A stretch of 64,000 bases of DNA, from contig CAWGKI010000001.1 of assembly GCA_963823095.1 (NCBI GenBank), positions 744,001 through 808,000 of the forward strand, read 5' to 3'. Shown here in pieces: positions 7,848-17,975 of this stretch. The position numbers and the translations under genes are program-made. The notes beneath the pieces are model-generated. The model made no database searches and was not told the origin of the DNA. It saw only the letters and a program-made list of their open reading frames with translations. This DNA is from CAIVVT01 sp963823095 (GTDB taxonomy: Bacteria > Acidobacteriota > Terriglobia > Bryobacterales > Bryobacteraceae). Position 1 is the first letter of the stretch, and every line of letters starts with the position of its first letter.

Positions 7848-10800
7848 CTACCGCCCGACCAGGGGCCTGACTTCCGCCATGAGCCGCGTGAAGACCTGCA
7901 CCGGCAGGGCGCTGGTAAAGCGGTACGAGCCGGCCTCCGCGCCCGGGACAAAGGCCACCACCGTCCCGAAGAACCGGTCGCCAATGAAGAAGACGAATGC
8001 GGCTGTGCGGCTCGTCGCTTTCGAACCGATCTCGGCTCCGCTCTGGCCGTAGATGTGCAGCCGGTTATCGCCGGTTCCCGTCTTGCCGCCGACCGGGATG
8101 AACGTCCCGTCTTTGAGGACCACGGAATGGAAGGCGCGCCGCCCGGTGCCGTTGGCCACCACACCCAACATCTCCTCTCTCACCTTGCCGGCCAGCAAGG
8201 AAGACAGGACCCGTTCGCCCTTCCCCGGCTTGCGGTCCAGGATGGTTTCGTACGGCGTCCGGGAGGCGAAATGCAATTCCTCAACCCGCACATCCGGCTG
8301 CCGCATCCCGTCGTTCAACAGGATGCCAACCAACTCAGCCAGCGCCGCTGGATTGTCCCCCGAACTGCCAATAGCCGTGGCGTAGGACGGCACGAGTTCC
8401 GGAAACGGGTAGCCCAATCGCTGCCAGCGTCGATGGATTCCCGCGAAGGCTTCCGCCTCAAGCATCATCCGGATTCGCTTGTCTTGCGCGACTTTCCGAC
8501 CGCTATTGAATAGCCACCCATAGACCTCTTGGCGTGCATGTGCGCTGGCCGCCAGGACCTTCGGCAGCTTTGCACCCGGGTTGTTCCCCAGGTAATCCAG
8601 CAGCCACAGCTCCAGCGGATGCACCCGCGCCAGATAACCCCGGTCGTTCAGGTTGAACTTGTCCGGCCCGTATTCTTCGTAAAGCTTCGACGTGGCATCA
8701 GCCGACAGGCGCTGCGCGCAAGGCTGTGCAGCCATGAAGGCGCCAAACTCCTGCAAACTCGCCTGCGGCTTCACGGAGCGGTAGATCACGGCCAGGCGCC
8801 GCGGCGTCAGAGCGAGTCCGTTCAGCAACGTTCGCAGCGTCTCCTCAGGCGGTTGTCCCGCATACTTGTCATAGAACTTTCTCTGGAACTCCTTCCCCTC
8901 CAGATCCGCGAAGCGCGCGAGATAAGCCGCGCGGCGAGGGTCATTTTCGTCCTCCAGAATCCTCGGATCCGCACCAGGCATGCGGGACCAATGGTAGTAG
9001 ACCAGGTCCCTCATCAGCCGGATGAAGACGAGATTCACCGACCGCTGGAAAGCTTCTCTTAAAGTCAGCACCCGTCCGTTGTCTTTCGGGTCGAAGTTCG
9101 AGAAGGTGTGCAGTCCGCCTCCCGTGAAGAACGCCTCTCGAGGACTGGCCGAATAGGTGCGATTCATGGCCGCTTCCAACATCGCCGGCAGACTCCGGTC
9201 AGTTGCGTGGGCCAAGTAGTCGATAGCCCATTGGCTGAGCCGGTCGTGCGGATCCAGTCTGGCCGCCTGGTGAGGCGGCGCCCGGTTCGCCGAGTACTCG
9301 CGGTGCAACTCCTCAACCACCTCCAGGTAGGTCACCAGCGTCCGCAGCTTGGCTGTCGAACCCAGTTCCAGTTTCGTACCTTCGTTCATGTTTAACGGCT
9401 GATCGAAGTTGTCCACCTGCACCCGCAATAAGTTGGCGCCCGGCGTTCGTTCATACAGCGTGAAGCTGTAAATCACCGAGTCGAGCCCGGACGGGCCCAG
9501 CAGATGCTCCCCCGTAATGCCGGCGGACTCCGCGTAATCGGGATCGGCCAGATGTTTCAAGAGATCCGCCGCACTGGCTCCTGCTTGCTCATCCAAGGTG
9601 GTCTTCACCGTCAGATCGAGACGGTCCAATTCGTAGGCGCCCTTCAGACCGAGCAACCGCATCAGTTCGGCGCGAACCGCGTCCGCCGATTTTTGACCGG
9701 CGAAGTTGTGCGGCGCCGCTTGATCCAACCGGAGGCGAGCTTGGGGGCGAGCGGCCAGTGCGGCGTCCCGCAATCGCGGTCCGATCACCCCCTCCCTCAT
9801 CAGAATCGTCAGGAAGTTGTCTACGCGAGCGTCCAGCCCGGCCCGGTCTTCCAGCAGGAACTTCGACGGCTTCTTCACCGCCAGCAGCAGGCTCAGCGCC
9901 TGCCGGTACGCCAGAACTTGTGCCTCAAACTGACTGGGATCCGTATCACCGTTTTCTTGCAGCCTCAGAAGTTGATTCACCCTCGCGAAATCCGCCCCAT
10001 ACCATGCCCACAGCCCGTCACCGAGACCGGTTACTTCGCCATACCCCGGCAGAGAGGCCAGCGGCATCGAGTTCACGTAATCGAGGAGAATCCGTTTCCG
10101 CGCCGCCAGGGTATTCTCGCCTGCCAGATAGGCGCGCAGGGAGGCTGACGCTACCTGGCGCCCTTTTTCCCCAACGGACTCCGTCCGCCCCTCCGGCGAA
10201 TGGCGGATCTTCTCAAGCTGCGTAGCCAGGGTGCTGCCACCCGAGACAGGGTGGCCGCGGTCTACCTGCCGGAGGCCAAGGTCCAGCATCGCCTTGGCCA
10301 GGCGGTCCCACTCCACCGCCGGGTTTCGGGTTGGGCTGCCCGCCTCCAGCAGTTCGCGGTTTTCAACCAGCAGCAGGCTGTTTACTACCAGAGGGGGAAT
10401 GTCCTCAAAACGGGCGTAGGACCGCTGCGGATACGTACGTGCGAAGAGAGGTTGGTTTTGACGGTCGAGGATTTGGAGGCCAGCCCGGCTCTTCTCCACG
10501 TAAGGCGGGGATAGTTTCAATTCCTGGAGACGCAGCAGAAAGTCCGACGAACGAGCCTGCGCCGTGATGCCGAAGCCTTGCATCCGCAGCCGCTGTTCAA
10601 ACACCGGCAAGTTGGCATGACCCAACCTGTAGTCGTATGGACCCGAGGAGGGATACCGGATCGCCGGATTGGTTCCGGCTTTCAACTCGAATGTGCTGCG
10701 CCTGGCCCCCGCGGTGAGCAGCCTCGATTGCAGCCACGAAGTGCGCATCTCCGCCACGGCCATGGCCGCGCAGAGTGCTCCCAGCGCGATCCAGAGACCG

Positions 10801-10901
10801 AAACGGCCGGTCCGCCTTACATTGACTTTCCAGACTGTGAACTGGAAAGCCCTCCGAACATCAAAAGGTGTCCCACCATCTACTCTGGCGAGTCCGAACA
10901 T
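7848..10901 (-). CDS. Large class A-like penicillin-binding protein (GT51 plus transpeptidase)
   Basis: A 1017-residue membrane-anchored cell-wall synthase. One transmembrane helix is at about 34-51. A GT51 glycosyltransferase domain starts near ENREL (180-184) and contains SGGSTLATQ near 222; the usual H-x-G of the first GT51 motif is not obvious, so that half is divergent. The penicillin-binding transpeptidase has the nucleophile motif S-T-A-K at about 515 and K-T-G-T-G near 938. It would polymerise and cross-link peptidoglycan in the periplasm. It is longer than PBP1a or PBP1c because of inserts between the domains. It is apparently monocistronic; about 200 bases without a recognisable gene separate it from the SNF2 gene. 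Confidence 0.85.
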   Translation of the reverse strand: MFGLARVDGGTPFDVRRAFQFTVWKVNVRRTGRFGLWIALGALCAAMAVAEMRTSWLQSRLLTAGARRSTFELKAGTNPAIRYPSSGPYDYRLGHANLPVFEQRLRMQGFGITAQARSSDFLLRLQELKLSPPYVEKSRAGLQILDRQNQPLFARTYPQRSYARFEDIPPLVVNSLLLVENRELLEAGSPTRNPAVEWDRLAKAMLDLGLRQVDRGHPVSGGSTLATQLEKIRHSPEGRTESVGEKGRQVASASLRAYLAGENTLAARKRILLDYVNSMPLASLPGYGEVTGLGDGLWAWYGADFARVNQLLRLQENGDTDPSQFEAQVLAYRQALSLLLAVKKPSKFLLEDRAGLDARVDNFLTILMREGVIGPRLRDAALAARPQARLRLDQAAPHNFAGQKSADAVRAELMRLLGLKGAYELDRLDLTVKTTLDEQAGASAADLLKHLADPDYAESAGITGEHLLGPSGLDSVIYSFTLYERTPGANLLRVQVDNFDQPLNMNEGTKLELGSTAKLRTLVTYLEVVEELHREYSANRAPPHQAARLDPHDRLSQWAIDYLAHATDRSLPAMLEAAMNRTYSASPREAFFTGGGLHTFSNFDPKDNGRVLTLREAFQRSVNLVFIRLMRDLVYYHWSRMPGADPRILEDENDPRRAAYLARFADLEGKEFQRKFYDKYAGQPPEETLRTLLNGLALTPRRLAVIYRSVKPQASLQEFGAFMAAQPCAQRLSADATSKLYEEYGPDKFNLNDRGYLARVHPLELWLLDYLGNNPGAKLPKVLAASAHARQEVYGWLFNSGRKVAQDKRIRMMLEAEAFAGIHRRWQRLGYPFPELVPSYATAIGSSGDNPAALAELVGILLNDGMRQPDVRVEELHFASRTPYETILDRKPGKGERVLSSLLAGKVREEMLGVVANGTGRRAFHSVVLKDGTFIPVGGKTGTGDNRLHIYGQSGAEIGSKATSRTAAFVFFIGDRFFGTVVAFVPGAEAGSYRFTSALPVQVFTRLMAEVRPLVGR

Positions 10902-11148
10902 GGCAAGATGTCCCCCCTGCCATCGGTTACTTCACTCGGGAAGATGCTCGCTTCCGCCATTCGGTTGCATCTTGTTCAGGGTTTGAACATCATGCCGCGC
11001 CCGAGGCGCCAACACTTGGGCCGTCCTCCGCTCTTTCGGCGCCGAGCCGCGCGACGGCATCGCAGCGAACCCAACCAGGCGTGGGGTCGCCACACTTCCC
11101 TGCCATGCCGTCATTCGATTGTGCGAGAAACGCAGTATACTTTCCGCG

Positions 11149-11799
11149 ATGCCTAGATTCATTGCGGTAGCTAACTTGAAGGGCGGAGCGGGGAAATCCA
11201 CTATCGCCGTCAATCTCGCCGGCGAACTCTTTGGCAAGAAGCACTCAGTGACCCTGGTCGATGCCGATGCGCAAGGCACGGCGACGTATTGGGCCAGCGC
11301 CGGAGCGCTGCCCTTTCCGGTGGAAGCGATGCCGTACGAAACCGCGCGCGACGCTAAGCGCTGGGCGCCCAAAGTGCTGGAAATCGACGCCGATTACGTG
11401 GTGATCGATTGTCCACCGCACGTGGGCGGGGCCACTGAGGCGGCGGTGGGCATCGCGGACCTGGTGCTGATTCCGGTCACCGCCTCGGGCGCCGATCTGG
11501 CGGCAACGCTGAAGGCGCTGGACCTGGTGCATGAGATGCGCAACGCGCGCGAAGATGGCGGACCGGCGTGCATGGTCGTGCCCTCCAAGATCGATATCCG
11601 GACCGCGTTGGGCCGCGAGATCGGAGAGGTGCTAGAGCAACTCGGCGAGCGCGTCGGCCCGGCAGTGCACCAGCGGGTGGCTTTCGTCGAATCCTTCGGA
11701 CAAGGTCAGTGGATTGGCGACTACGAGCCCAACGGCCCGGCTTACGAAGATATCGAAGCGCTGGGAACCGCCGTGAAGAAAGCGCTGAAGCGGCTTTAG
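11149..11799 (+). CDS. Orphan ParA/MinD-type ATPase
   Basis: A 216-residue deviant-Walker ATPase with the P-loop KGGAGKST at residues 10-17, Walker A-prime VDADAQGTATYW and Walker B VVIDCPP. This architecture drives ATP-dependent dimerisation on nucleoid DNA and positioning of plasmids, chromosome origins or protein cargo. No parB gene or parS-like site is adjacent, so it is an orphan of the ParC/PpfA or MipZ-like size class rather than the chromosomal ParA. The ATG at 11149 puts the P-loop at the standard distance; the longer frame from 11119 adds ten residues with no family match. A TGTGGCG-class palindrome follows the gene. Confidence 0.85.
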   Translation: MPRFIAVANLKGGAGKSTIAVNLAGELFGKKHSVTLVDADAQGTATYWASAGALPFPVEAMPYETARDAKRWAPKVLEIDADYVVIDCPPHVGGATEAAVGIADLVLIPVTASGADLAATLKALDLVHEMRNAREDGGPACMVVPSKIDIRTALGREIGEVLEQLGERVGPAVHQRVAFVESFGQGQWIGDYEPNGPAYEDIEALGTAVKKALKRL

Positions 11800-11828
11800 G
11801 GCACTGCCAACCAATCGGAACCGCCGGT

Positions 11829-11925
11829 TGTGGCGCGCGCTTCAGCGAGCTGTGGCGAGATTTATCTCGACATCCGGCGAATGTCGGCATGAATGCCGCC
11901 ACGGCACGCTGAAGCGTGCGCCACA
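11829..11925. repeat. TGTGGCG-class palindrome, copy P1
   Basis: A 97-bp element starting TGTGGCGCG and ending CGTGCGCCACA. Internal stems are GAGA-TTTA-TCTC, GGCA-TGAA-TGCC and GCACGC-TGAA-GCGTGC. It lies between the convergent parA and GH94 genes. Copies P2 (24814), P3 (37452) and a partial P4 (53286) share the plan with altered but still complementary stems. Confidence 0.85.
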
Positions 11926-11943
11926 AAAGAGGTTCGATTGCGC

Positions 11944-14343
11944 TTATCCCATTACGATGGCCACTTGATTCACCGAACCGGCCGGTTGCGGCGGAATCGG
12001 CCCGTCGACGCTGTGGCCGTTCAGCGTGACCGAGCGCACACCCTTTTCCACGCCGCCGGGATTCCGGACCTTGATTTCAAATGTCGCCCCGCGCCACTGC
12101 CGGGTAACCTGAAACTCCTTCCAATCGCACGGAATGCAAGGGTCCACGATCAGCCCCGAGAAGCTCAGACGTATGCCCAGCATCCAGCGCGTGACGGCTG
12201 TGTAATTCCAGCCGCCGCTCCCCGTCAGCCACGGGTGCCGCGCGCGTCCAAACGCGGTGTGGTCCTGACCCATGACGAACTGGCAATAAGAATACGGTTC
12301 GGCCTCGCGGATCTCGATCTTGTCGTTCTGGTTATAGGGCAGCAGCGAATCGTAGAACTTCATCGCGCGGCTGCCCCGCCCGAGTTTGCACTCGGCGATG
12401 ATCGCCCACGGATTCGGGTGGCTGAAGATGGCGCCGTTCTCCTTAATGCCCTTGTAGACGCGCCCCATGAAGCCGATATCGTCGTTCGGCTTCGAAAACG
12501 CCGGCCACAGCAGGTGGATGCCGTACTCGGAGTACAGGTGTTCGTTCACCGCGTCCATGCACTTGCGGGCGCGCTCGGGAGACGCGGCATCGGACACCAC
12601 CGCCCACGTGTTGCTCTCCAGAAAAACGCGCCCCTCATCGCTTTCGTGCGAGCCGATCTTCAGGCCCTTCGCGGTGATGCCGCGCAGGTACCAATCGCCG
12701 TCCCACAGCTCTTTCTCGCAGGCCGCGCGCACCCGCTCGGCCATAGCGCCGTATTTCTCGACGTCTTCGCTTCGCGGCCCAGGAATTCGGCCGCCTCCAC
12801 GAACGCTCGCAGCGCCCAGTGATGCAGGAAACTCACCATCGCGCTCTCGCCGCCGCCGAGGTTCAGGCAATCGTTCCAATCCGCACGCAGTCCCTTGCAG
12901 ATGCCCGTCGGCCCCACCTGTTCCGCCGAGAAGTCGAGCGTACGCTTCAGGTGTTCGTAGACCGTCGCCTCGCCCTCGTCCGCGAATGGCAGAACCTCGT
13001 CGAACAGAGCCAGATCGCCGGTCTCCTTGACGTACTCGCAGATCGGAAACGACCAGCCACAGCACATCGTCCGAGCAGGTGTCCTTCAAGCCGTGGATCA
13101 TGCTCTTCCGATCCGGCGTGGGCACGATGGTCGGCGACTTGAACGGCGGAATCTTCTGCTTCTCGGGATCGAACCAGTCGGGATCGAACAGGTGCAGCCC
13201 GTAGCCCATGCTGACCTGCGCCTTCAGCAATTCGACGATGCGCTGGCGGCACTTGCCCGGGTTCGTGTGGACGACGCTCATCACATCCTGCGAGGTGTCG
13301 CGATAGCCCAGTCCGACGCGCCCGCCGACCTCGATGAACGACGCAAAGCGCGACCAGACGACGCAGGTCTCGGCCTGATACAGCGTCCAGATGTTGGCCA
13401 TCGTGTCGAGACCGGCGTGCGGCGTCTTGCACTGGAACACGGCCAGTTTGCGATCCCAATAGGTCCTCAGATCGGCGAAAGCCTGGTCGACGCGCTCCGG
13501 ATGGCTGTACTTGCTCCGGATCTCCTGGCCCTTGGCGCGCGGACCGACTCCCAGCATGAAGACCAGGCGGACCTCTTCGCCGGGTGCGAGGGCGATGCGC
13601 TTGTGCAGCGCGCCGCAGTGGTTGCCGCCCAACTCCACGCTGCCGCCGCACTCGCCCCGCTCCACCGCCACCGGATTCGTCTCCGTGCGGTAACTGCCCA
13701 GGAACGCATCCCGCATGCTGTCGAAGCCGTCGGGCGCGAAATCCGCCGTGAAGTAGTGGAACGTCGCCGGTTCGTAGAAGAAGTCGTATTCGATGATGCC
13801 GTCGCGGTAGCTCGAGCCGCTGGCGTACAGGCTCATCTGCAGGTTCTGGTTGTCGATCTCGATGTGATGGAAGGAGAACTCGACGTAGCCGAAAACGCTC
13901 AGACGGCGCGGAGCGGAGCCGGTGTTGCGGAGCTTGACGTCCCACAGTTCGACGTCGTCCTCCGGCGGGATGAACAGCGTCTGCTCGGCCTGAATACCGC
14001 TGTAATCGCAGGAGAACTTCGAGTAGGACAGTCCGTGGCGGCACTCGTATTTGGCCTTCGCCAGATCCTTGCCGACGGGCTGCCAGGAGACGGACCAGTA
14101 ATCGCCTGTGTCGTCATCGCGCAGATACACGTAGTGGCCGGGCCGGTCCAGGGGAACGCCGTTGGCGCGAAAACGCGTGATCCGCTTATGCTCGGCATTC
14201 TGGTAGAAGCAGTACCCGCCCGCGTTGTGCGAGATCACCGTGCATAGATCTTTGATGCCCAGGTAGTTGGTCCAGGACACGGGTACGTCGGGGCGTTCGA
14301 TGACATATTCCCGCCGCTCATTGTCGAAATGGCCGTAACGCAT
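11944..14343 (-). CDS. GH94-family glycoside phosphorylase (cellobiose-phosphorylase-like), two frameshifts
   Basis: The outer parts read as a glycosyltransferase-36/GH94 protein: an N-terminal GH94 supersandwich (residues 1-270), then an alpha/alpha barrel with VGLGYRDTSQD and SNTWAVVSD. The expected catalytic segment, including ADWNDCLNLGGGESAMVSF, is present only in another frame between about 12765 and 13044. One extra base near 13044 and one missing base near 12765 explain this, and restoring both gives a continuous protein of about 800 residues. The enzyme would phosphorolyse a beta-glycan disaccharide or oligosaccharide to sugar-1-phosphate in the cytoplasm. It lies 26 bases after the AmpG-like permease in the same direction, suggesting linked import. 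Exact substrate (cellobiose, cellodextrin, laminaribiose or chitobiose) is not decided. Confidence 0.85.
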   Translation of the reverse strand: MRYGHFDNERREYVIERPDVPVSWTNYLGIKDLCTVISHNAGGYCFYQNAEHKRITRFRANGVPLDRPGHYVYLRDDDTGDYWSVSWQPVGKDLAKAKYECRHGLSYSKFSCDYSGIQAEQTLFIPPEDDVELWDVKLRNTGSAPRRLSVFGYVEFSFHHIEIDNQNLQMSLYASGSSYRDGIIEYDFFYEPATFHYFTADFAPDGFDSMRDAFLGSYRTETNPVAVERGECGGSVELGGNHCGALHKRIALAPGEEVRLVFMLGVGPRAKGQEIRSKYSHPERVDQAFADLRTYWDRKLAVFQCKTPHAGLDTMANIWTLYQAETCVVWSRFASFIEVGGRVGLGYRDTSQDVMSVVHTNPGKCRQRIVELLKAQVSMGYGLHLFDPDWFDPEKQKIPPFKSPTIVPTPDRKSMIHGLKDTCSDDVLWLVVSDLRVRQGDRRSGSVRRGSAIRGRGRGDGLRTPEAYARLLGGTGGADGHLQGTACGLERLPEPRRRRERDGEFPASLGAASVRGGGRIPGPRSEDVEKYGAMAERVRAACEKELWDGDWYLRGITAKGLKIGSHESDEGRVFLESNTWAVVSDAASPERARKCMDAVNEHLYSEYGIHLLWPAFSKPNDDIGFMGRVYKGIKENGAIFSHPNPWAIIAECKLGRGSRAMKFYDSLLPYNQNDKIEIREAEPYSYCQFVMGQDHTAFGRARHPWLTGSGGWNYTAVTRWMLGIRLSFSGLIVDPCIPCDWKEFQVTRQWRGATFEIKVRNPGGVEKGVRSVTLNGHSVDGPIPPQPAGSVNQVAIVMG

Positions 14344-14369
14344 GTTTACTCCGGAAGGGTCTCAGGGAA

Positions 14370-15672
14370 TCAAGCCACGACTGCGGGCTCCACCGTCTCA
14401 GCCGCCGCCTTGCCGCCGCGGATGGGGATAAACTTCGCCAGAATCAGCGCCGGAATCGAGGCGAGCACGACCCAAATGAAGAAGCTCCGGTAGCCTACGG
14501 TCATCTGAATCTTGCCGCTGATGGTGCCGGGAATCATCAGCCCCAGATTCATCAGCGAGTTGGCGAAGGCATAGTGCGCCGTCTGGTACTTGCCGGGAGC
14601 GATCTCCTGCATCATCAGCAGGATCACGCCCACGAAGCCGAAGCCGTAGCCAAACATCTCGACGCTGAGGGCCGTGGCCACCAAAGCGGAGTTCGACGGC
14701 AGCGACGTACTCAGGTACAGATAGGCCAGGTTGGGCAGGTTCATTGCCAGGATGAGGGGCAGCAGAGCGCGCCGCAGACCTAGCCATGAAGTGAAGTAGC
14801 CGCCCATGACGCTGCCGGCAATGAAGGCCAGCGTTCCAAAAGTGCCGTAGATGGTGCCGAACTGCTCGGTGGTGAGTCCCAATCCGCCTGCGGCGCGAGT
14901 GTCCACCAGGAACAGCGGGCCGATCCGCACCACCTGCCCCTCGCCGGCGCGGTACAGGAAGATGAACAGCATCAGCCAGTAAATGCTCGGCTTCTTGAAG
15001 AAGCTCACGATTACGTCCCCAAACGTGGCCGCCATCTGGCGCAGCGATTCCGAGTTGCCGCTCGGCTCCGCCGCTCGGCAGCATCCGGTAGTGATACACG
15101 CTGACGGCGATCAGCAGCGCGCCCATCGCGGCGAAGATGGCCATCCAGGCGTGCCGGACATCGAACTTCTGTTCGAGATACCCGGCGAGAATAACCAATG
15201 CTCCCTGCGAGAAGAAGCGCGCGACGTTGAAGAAGCCGCCCTGCCAACCGGTGTAGGCCGCCTGTTCCTTGCTGGACAGGCTGGCGATGTACAGACCGTC
15301 GGCCGCGATGTCATGGGTCGAAGAACAAAACGCCACAACGACGAACAGCGCCAGCGTGTAGCGGAAGTAGCCGGGGAGCGGCAGGCAGACCGCCACCATA
15401 GCCAGGGAGAGGCCGCCGATGAATTCGAAGAGCACGACAAAGTATTTCTTCGTCTTGAACATCTCGAGCAGCGGGCTCCACAGCGGTTTCAGCGACCAGG
15501 GCAACAGCAGCCAACTCGTATAGAGCGCGATGACGTCGTTGGCCAGCCCCATCCGCTTGTAAAGGATGCCGGCGATCAGCGAGATCGCAAAGAACGGAAC
15601 GCCTTCGGCGAAATAGAGAGTAGGCACCCAAGTGGCGGGGTGGGCGCGGCGGGGACTTGGTATCGGGTTCAT
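14370..15672 (-). CDS. AmpG-like MFS permease, one frameshift
   Basis: The N-terminal half (ATG at 15672; LYFAEGVPFFAISLIAGILY, with STHDIAADGLYI) and the C-terminal half (stop at 14370; about 12 transmembrane helices in total) are in different frames. A single extra base near 15065-15072 separates them; removing it gives about 434 residues. The PF-type start, D-I-A-x-D-G motif and general layout match the AmpG/PAT branch of the major facilitator superfamily. Those proteins import anhydro-muropeptides or acyl-CoA-like cargo. Its position directly upstream of the GH94 phosphorylase suggests import of a sugar or cell-wall glycan fragment instead; this is inference. Confidence 0.8.
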
Positions 15673-15967
15673 GTTTGGCGCCGGTTCAACGAGGGCGGTC
15701 TTCCAATGGCAGACAGGGTGAACCCTTCGAGGGGTCTGCTCTGCTTCAACAGCGGCGTCTTGCGAACAACCCGGCGGGGGGAGCCTCCTTCCAGGACTGT
15801 CCCGGTTCCGATCCCCAACTCAAGCCGCAAGCGCGCGTGTAGTCATCCTCTGCCCTGCCGCTACCCGTCGTCCAGTGCGCAACCGTTGTTGCGAGGTTAT
15901 TGACCGTGTAGCTACGCGGAGGAACACATCATTTCTCAACGACTTAGGCTTATGCTTGGACCAGCCC

Positions 15968-17819
15968 TTAGCAGCAGCGCATAGGGGCCTCTCCACCCGG
16001 TTTCGGAGGACCGAACGCTTCGGGTGGCACCGGCGCTCCATTCAGGACGGCGATCCAGCGCCGGATCGCGTCGAACACCACCAACAGCAAGCCCACGATG
16101 AAGAGAGACATGAGCGCCGTGTCCAGGTAGCCGATCAATTGCTGCCCCGGCCGCGCGGTCAACGGCCAGAAGATGTCGCGGATTGAAAGTACTGCGGCCG
16201 TCAGCGTCATCCCGCCGACCGCGAACATCGGCACGCCGGTGATCCAGGCGTACTTTGCCTTGCCCATGTTGATGAGGAAGGTGGTCCCAACCGCCAGGGC
16301 CATGGTCGCGAGCATCTGGTTGCCCGTCCCGAACAACGGCCAGATGGTCGAAATCGACCCGGTGTAAATCAGGTAACCCCAGCCCACGACCACCATCGTC
16401 GTGGTGATCACATTGCCGGGCAGCCACGCGGTGTCGCTGAACTTGGGGTGCGCCTTGCCCATCAGCTCCTGCAGGACGTAACGGGCCGCGCGTGTGCCCG
16501 CGTCCACCGTCGTCAAGATGAACAGCGCCTCGAACATGATGGCGTAGTGGTACCAATACGCCATCAACTGGTCCATCTTCGGCAGGCCGCGGAAGATCTG
16601 AGCCATGCCGATGGCAAGCGAGACGGCGCCGCCCGAACGTCCCGCGAGTTTCTCGCCGACTTCGCGCGAGAAGAAATCGAGATTCACCGTGTGCATCCCG
16701 AGCTTGGCGAAGACGTCCGGCGCGGTGTTGATGGCAAAGTAATCGCCGGGATGCATGGACGTGGCGGCGATCAGAGCCAGCACACCCACAAGCGACTCGG
16801 CGGCCATGGCTCCGTAGCCGATGAAGCGGGCATCGCTCTCCTTGTCGAGCATCTTCGGCGTGGTTCCCGACGCAATCAGCGAGTGGAAGCCGGAGATCGC
16901 CCCGCAAGCGATGGTGACGAACAGGAACGGGAAGAGCTGCCCTTTGATGATGGGACCGCCGCCGTTCACGTATTGGGTGAAGGCCGGGAAGCGGATATCG
17001 GGATGCACCAGAAAAACACCCACGATCAGCGCGGCGATGGTCCCGAGCTTCACATAGGTGGAGAGGTAATCGCGGGGGGCGAGCAGCAGCCAGACCGGCA
17101 GCACCGAAGCCACGAACCCGTAGATCGCCATGGTGATCGTGATCTGGGGCGGCGTGAAGGTCAACCAACTGGCCCAGGCGCTCTGCGCGAACCAGTGGCC
17201 CGAGACGACAGCCGCAAGGAGCAACACGACCCCGAAGATGCTCGGCCCAGTGACCGTGACGTGACCGGCATGGCTCTTGAACATCCAGACGCCCATGACG
17301 AGGGCGATGGGAATCGTCATGCCAATGGTGAAGACGCCCCAGGGGCTATTGGCCAGGGCATTCACCACGACAATGCCCAGACCGGCGAGCGAGACCAGCA
17401 GAATCAGGAGCACGGCGATCATGGCGACCAGGCCCGCGAAAGGACTGATCTCCGTGCGCGCGATATCGGCCAACGAGCGGCCCTTATGCCGGACCGAGGC
17501 GACCAATACCGTCATGTCCTGCACGCATCCGGCCAGCACCGCGCCAATCAGCAGCCAGAGCAGACCCGGCGCGAACCCAAACTGCGCCGCCAAAGTCGGC
17601 CCGACCAGAGGTCCGGCGCCGGCAATCGCGGCGAAATGGTGCCCGAACAGGACCCACTTGGGCGAGGGGACGTAGTTGCTGCCGTCTCGATAGGCGTGCG
17701 CCGGCGTGACGCGCCGGTCGTCGAGCGCCAACGCCTTCGCGGCGATGAATGCGCTGTAGTAACGGTAGGCGAGTCGCGTAGACGCACAAGGCGCCAAGCA
17801 AAAGGGGGAGGGTGTTCAT
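15968..17819 (-). CDS. cstA: Carbon starvation protein CstA, one frameshift near the N-terminus
   Basis: The main frame gives about 609 residues with many transmembrane helices and the CstA signatures FGHHFAAIAGAGPLVGP, GCVQDMTVLVASVRH and FGTGNQMLA. The true N-terminus (MNTLPLLLGALCVYA, ATG at 17817-17819) is in another frame; one extra base near 17774 accounts for it, and the correction yields YALAYRYYSAF. CstA is an inner-membrane transporter linked to peptide and pyruvate uptake under carbon limitation. The first codons after the shift are duplicated as a relic at 20170-20225, on the far side of the cysteine-rich cassette. Confidence 0.92.
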
Positions 17820-17975
17820 CAGCTTTCGCGATGGCGCTCCGAAAGTGCCAACCCGGCTATTATGTCAGAACGATCCCCAAGCGGACGCGTGGGGATTGCT
17901 TTCGCGAAGACGTCTATTCCCGTGGGTATGCAACTGGATTCCGCCCCAAGGCTGGCTGAGTGGTCAGCGCGGGCT

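Noticed and set aside
11149..11799. ParA as sign of a plasmid or prophage
   Set aside because: No parB, replication or integrase gene nearby and flanking genes are chromosomal housekeeping or metabolic types.
11829..11925. Possible CRISPR-like repeats
   Set aside because: The palindromes are single dispersed copies without regular spacers or cas genes; they are intergenic elements, not an array.
16448..17959. A 503-codon open frame on the plus strand
   Set aside because: Antisense over cstA, with low-complexity Arg/Asp/Gln composition and no motif.
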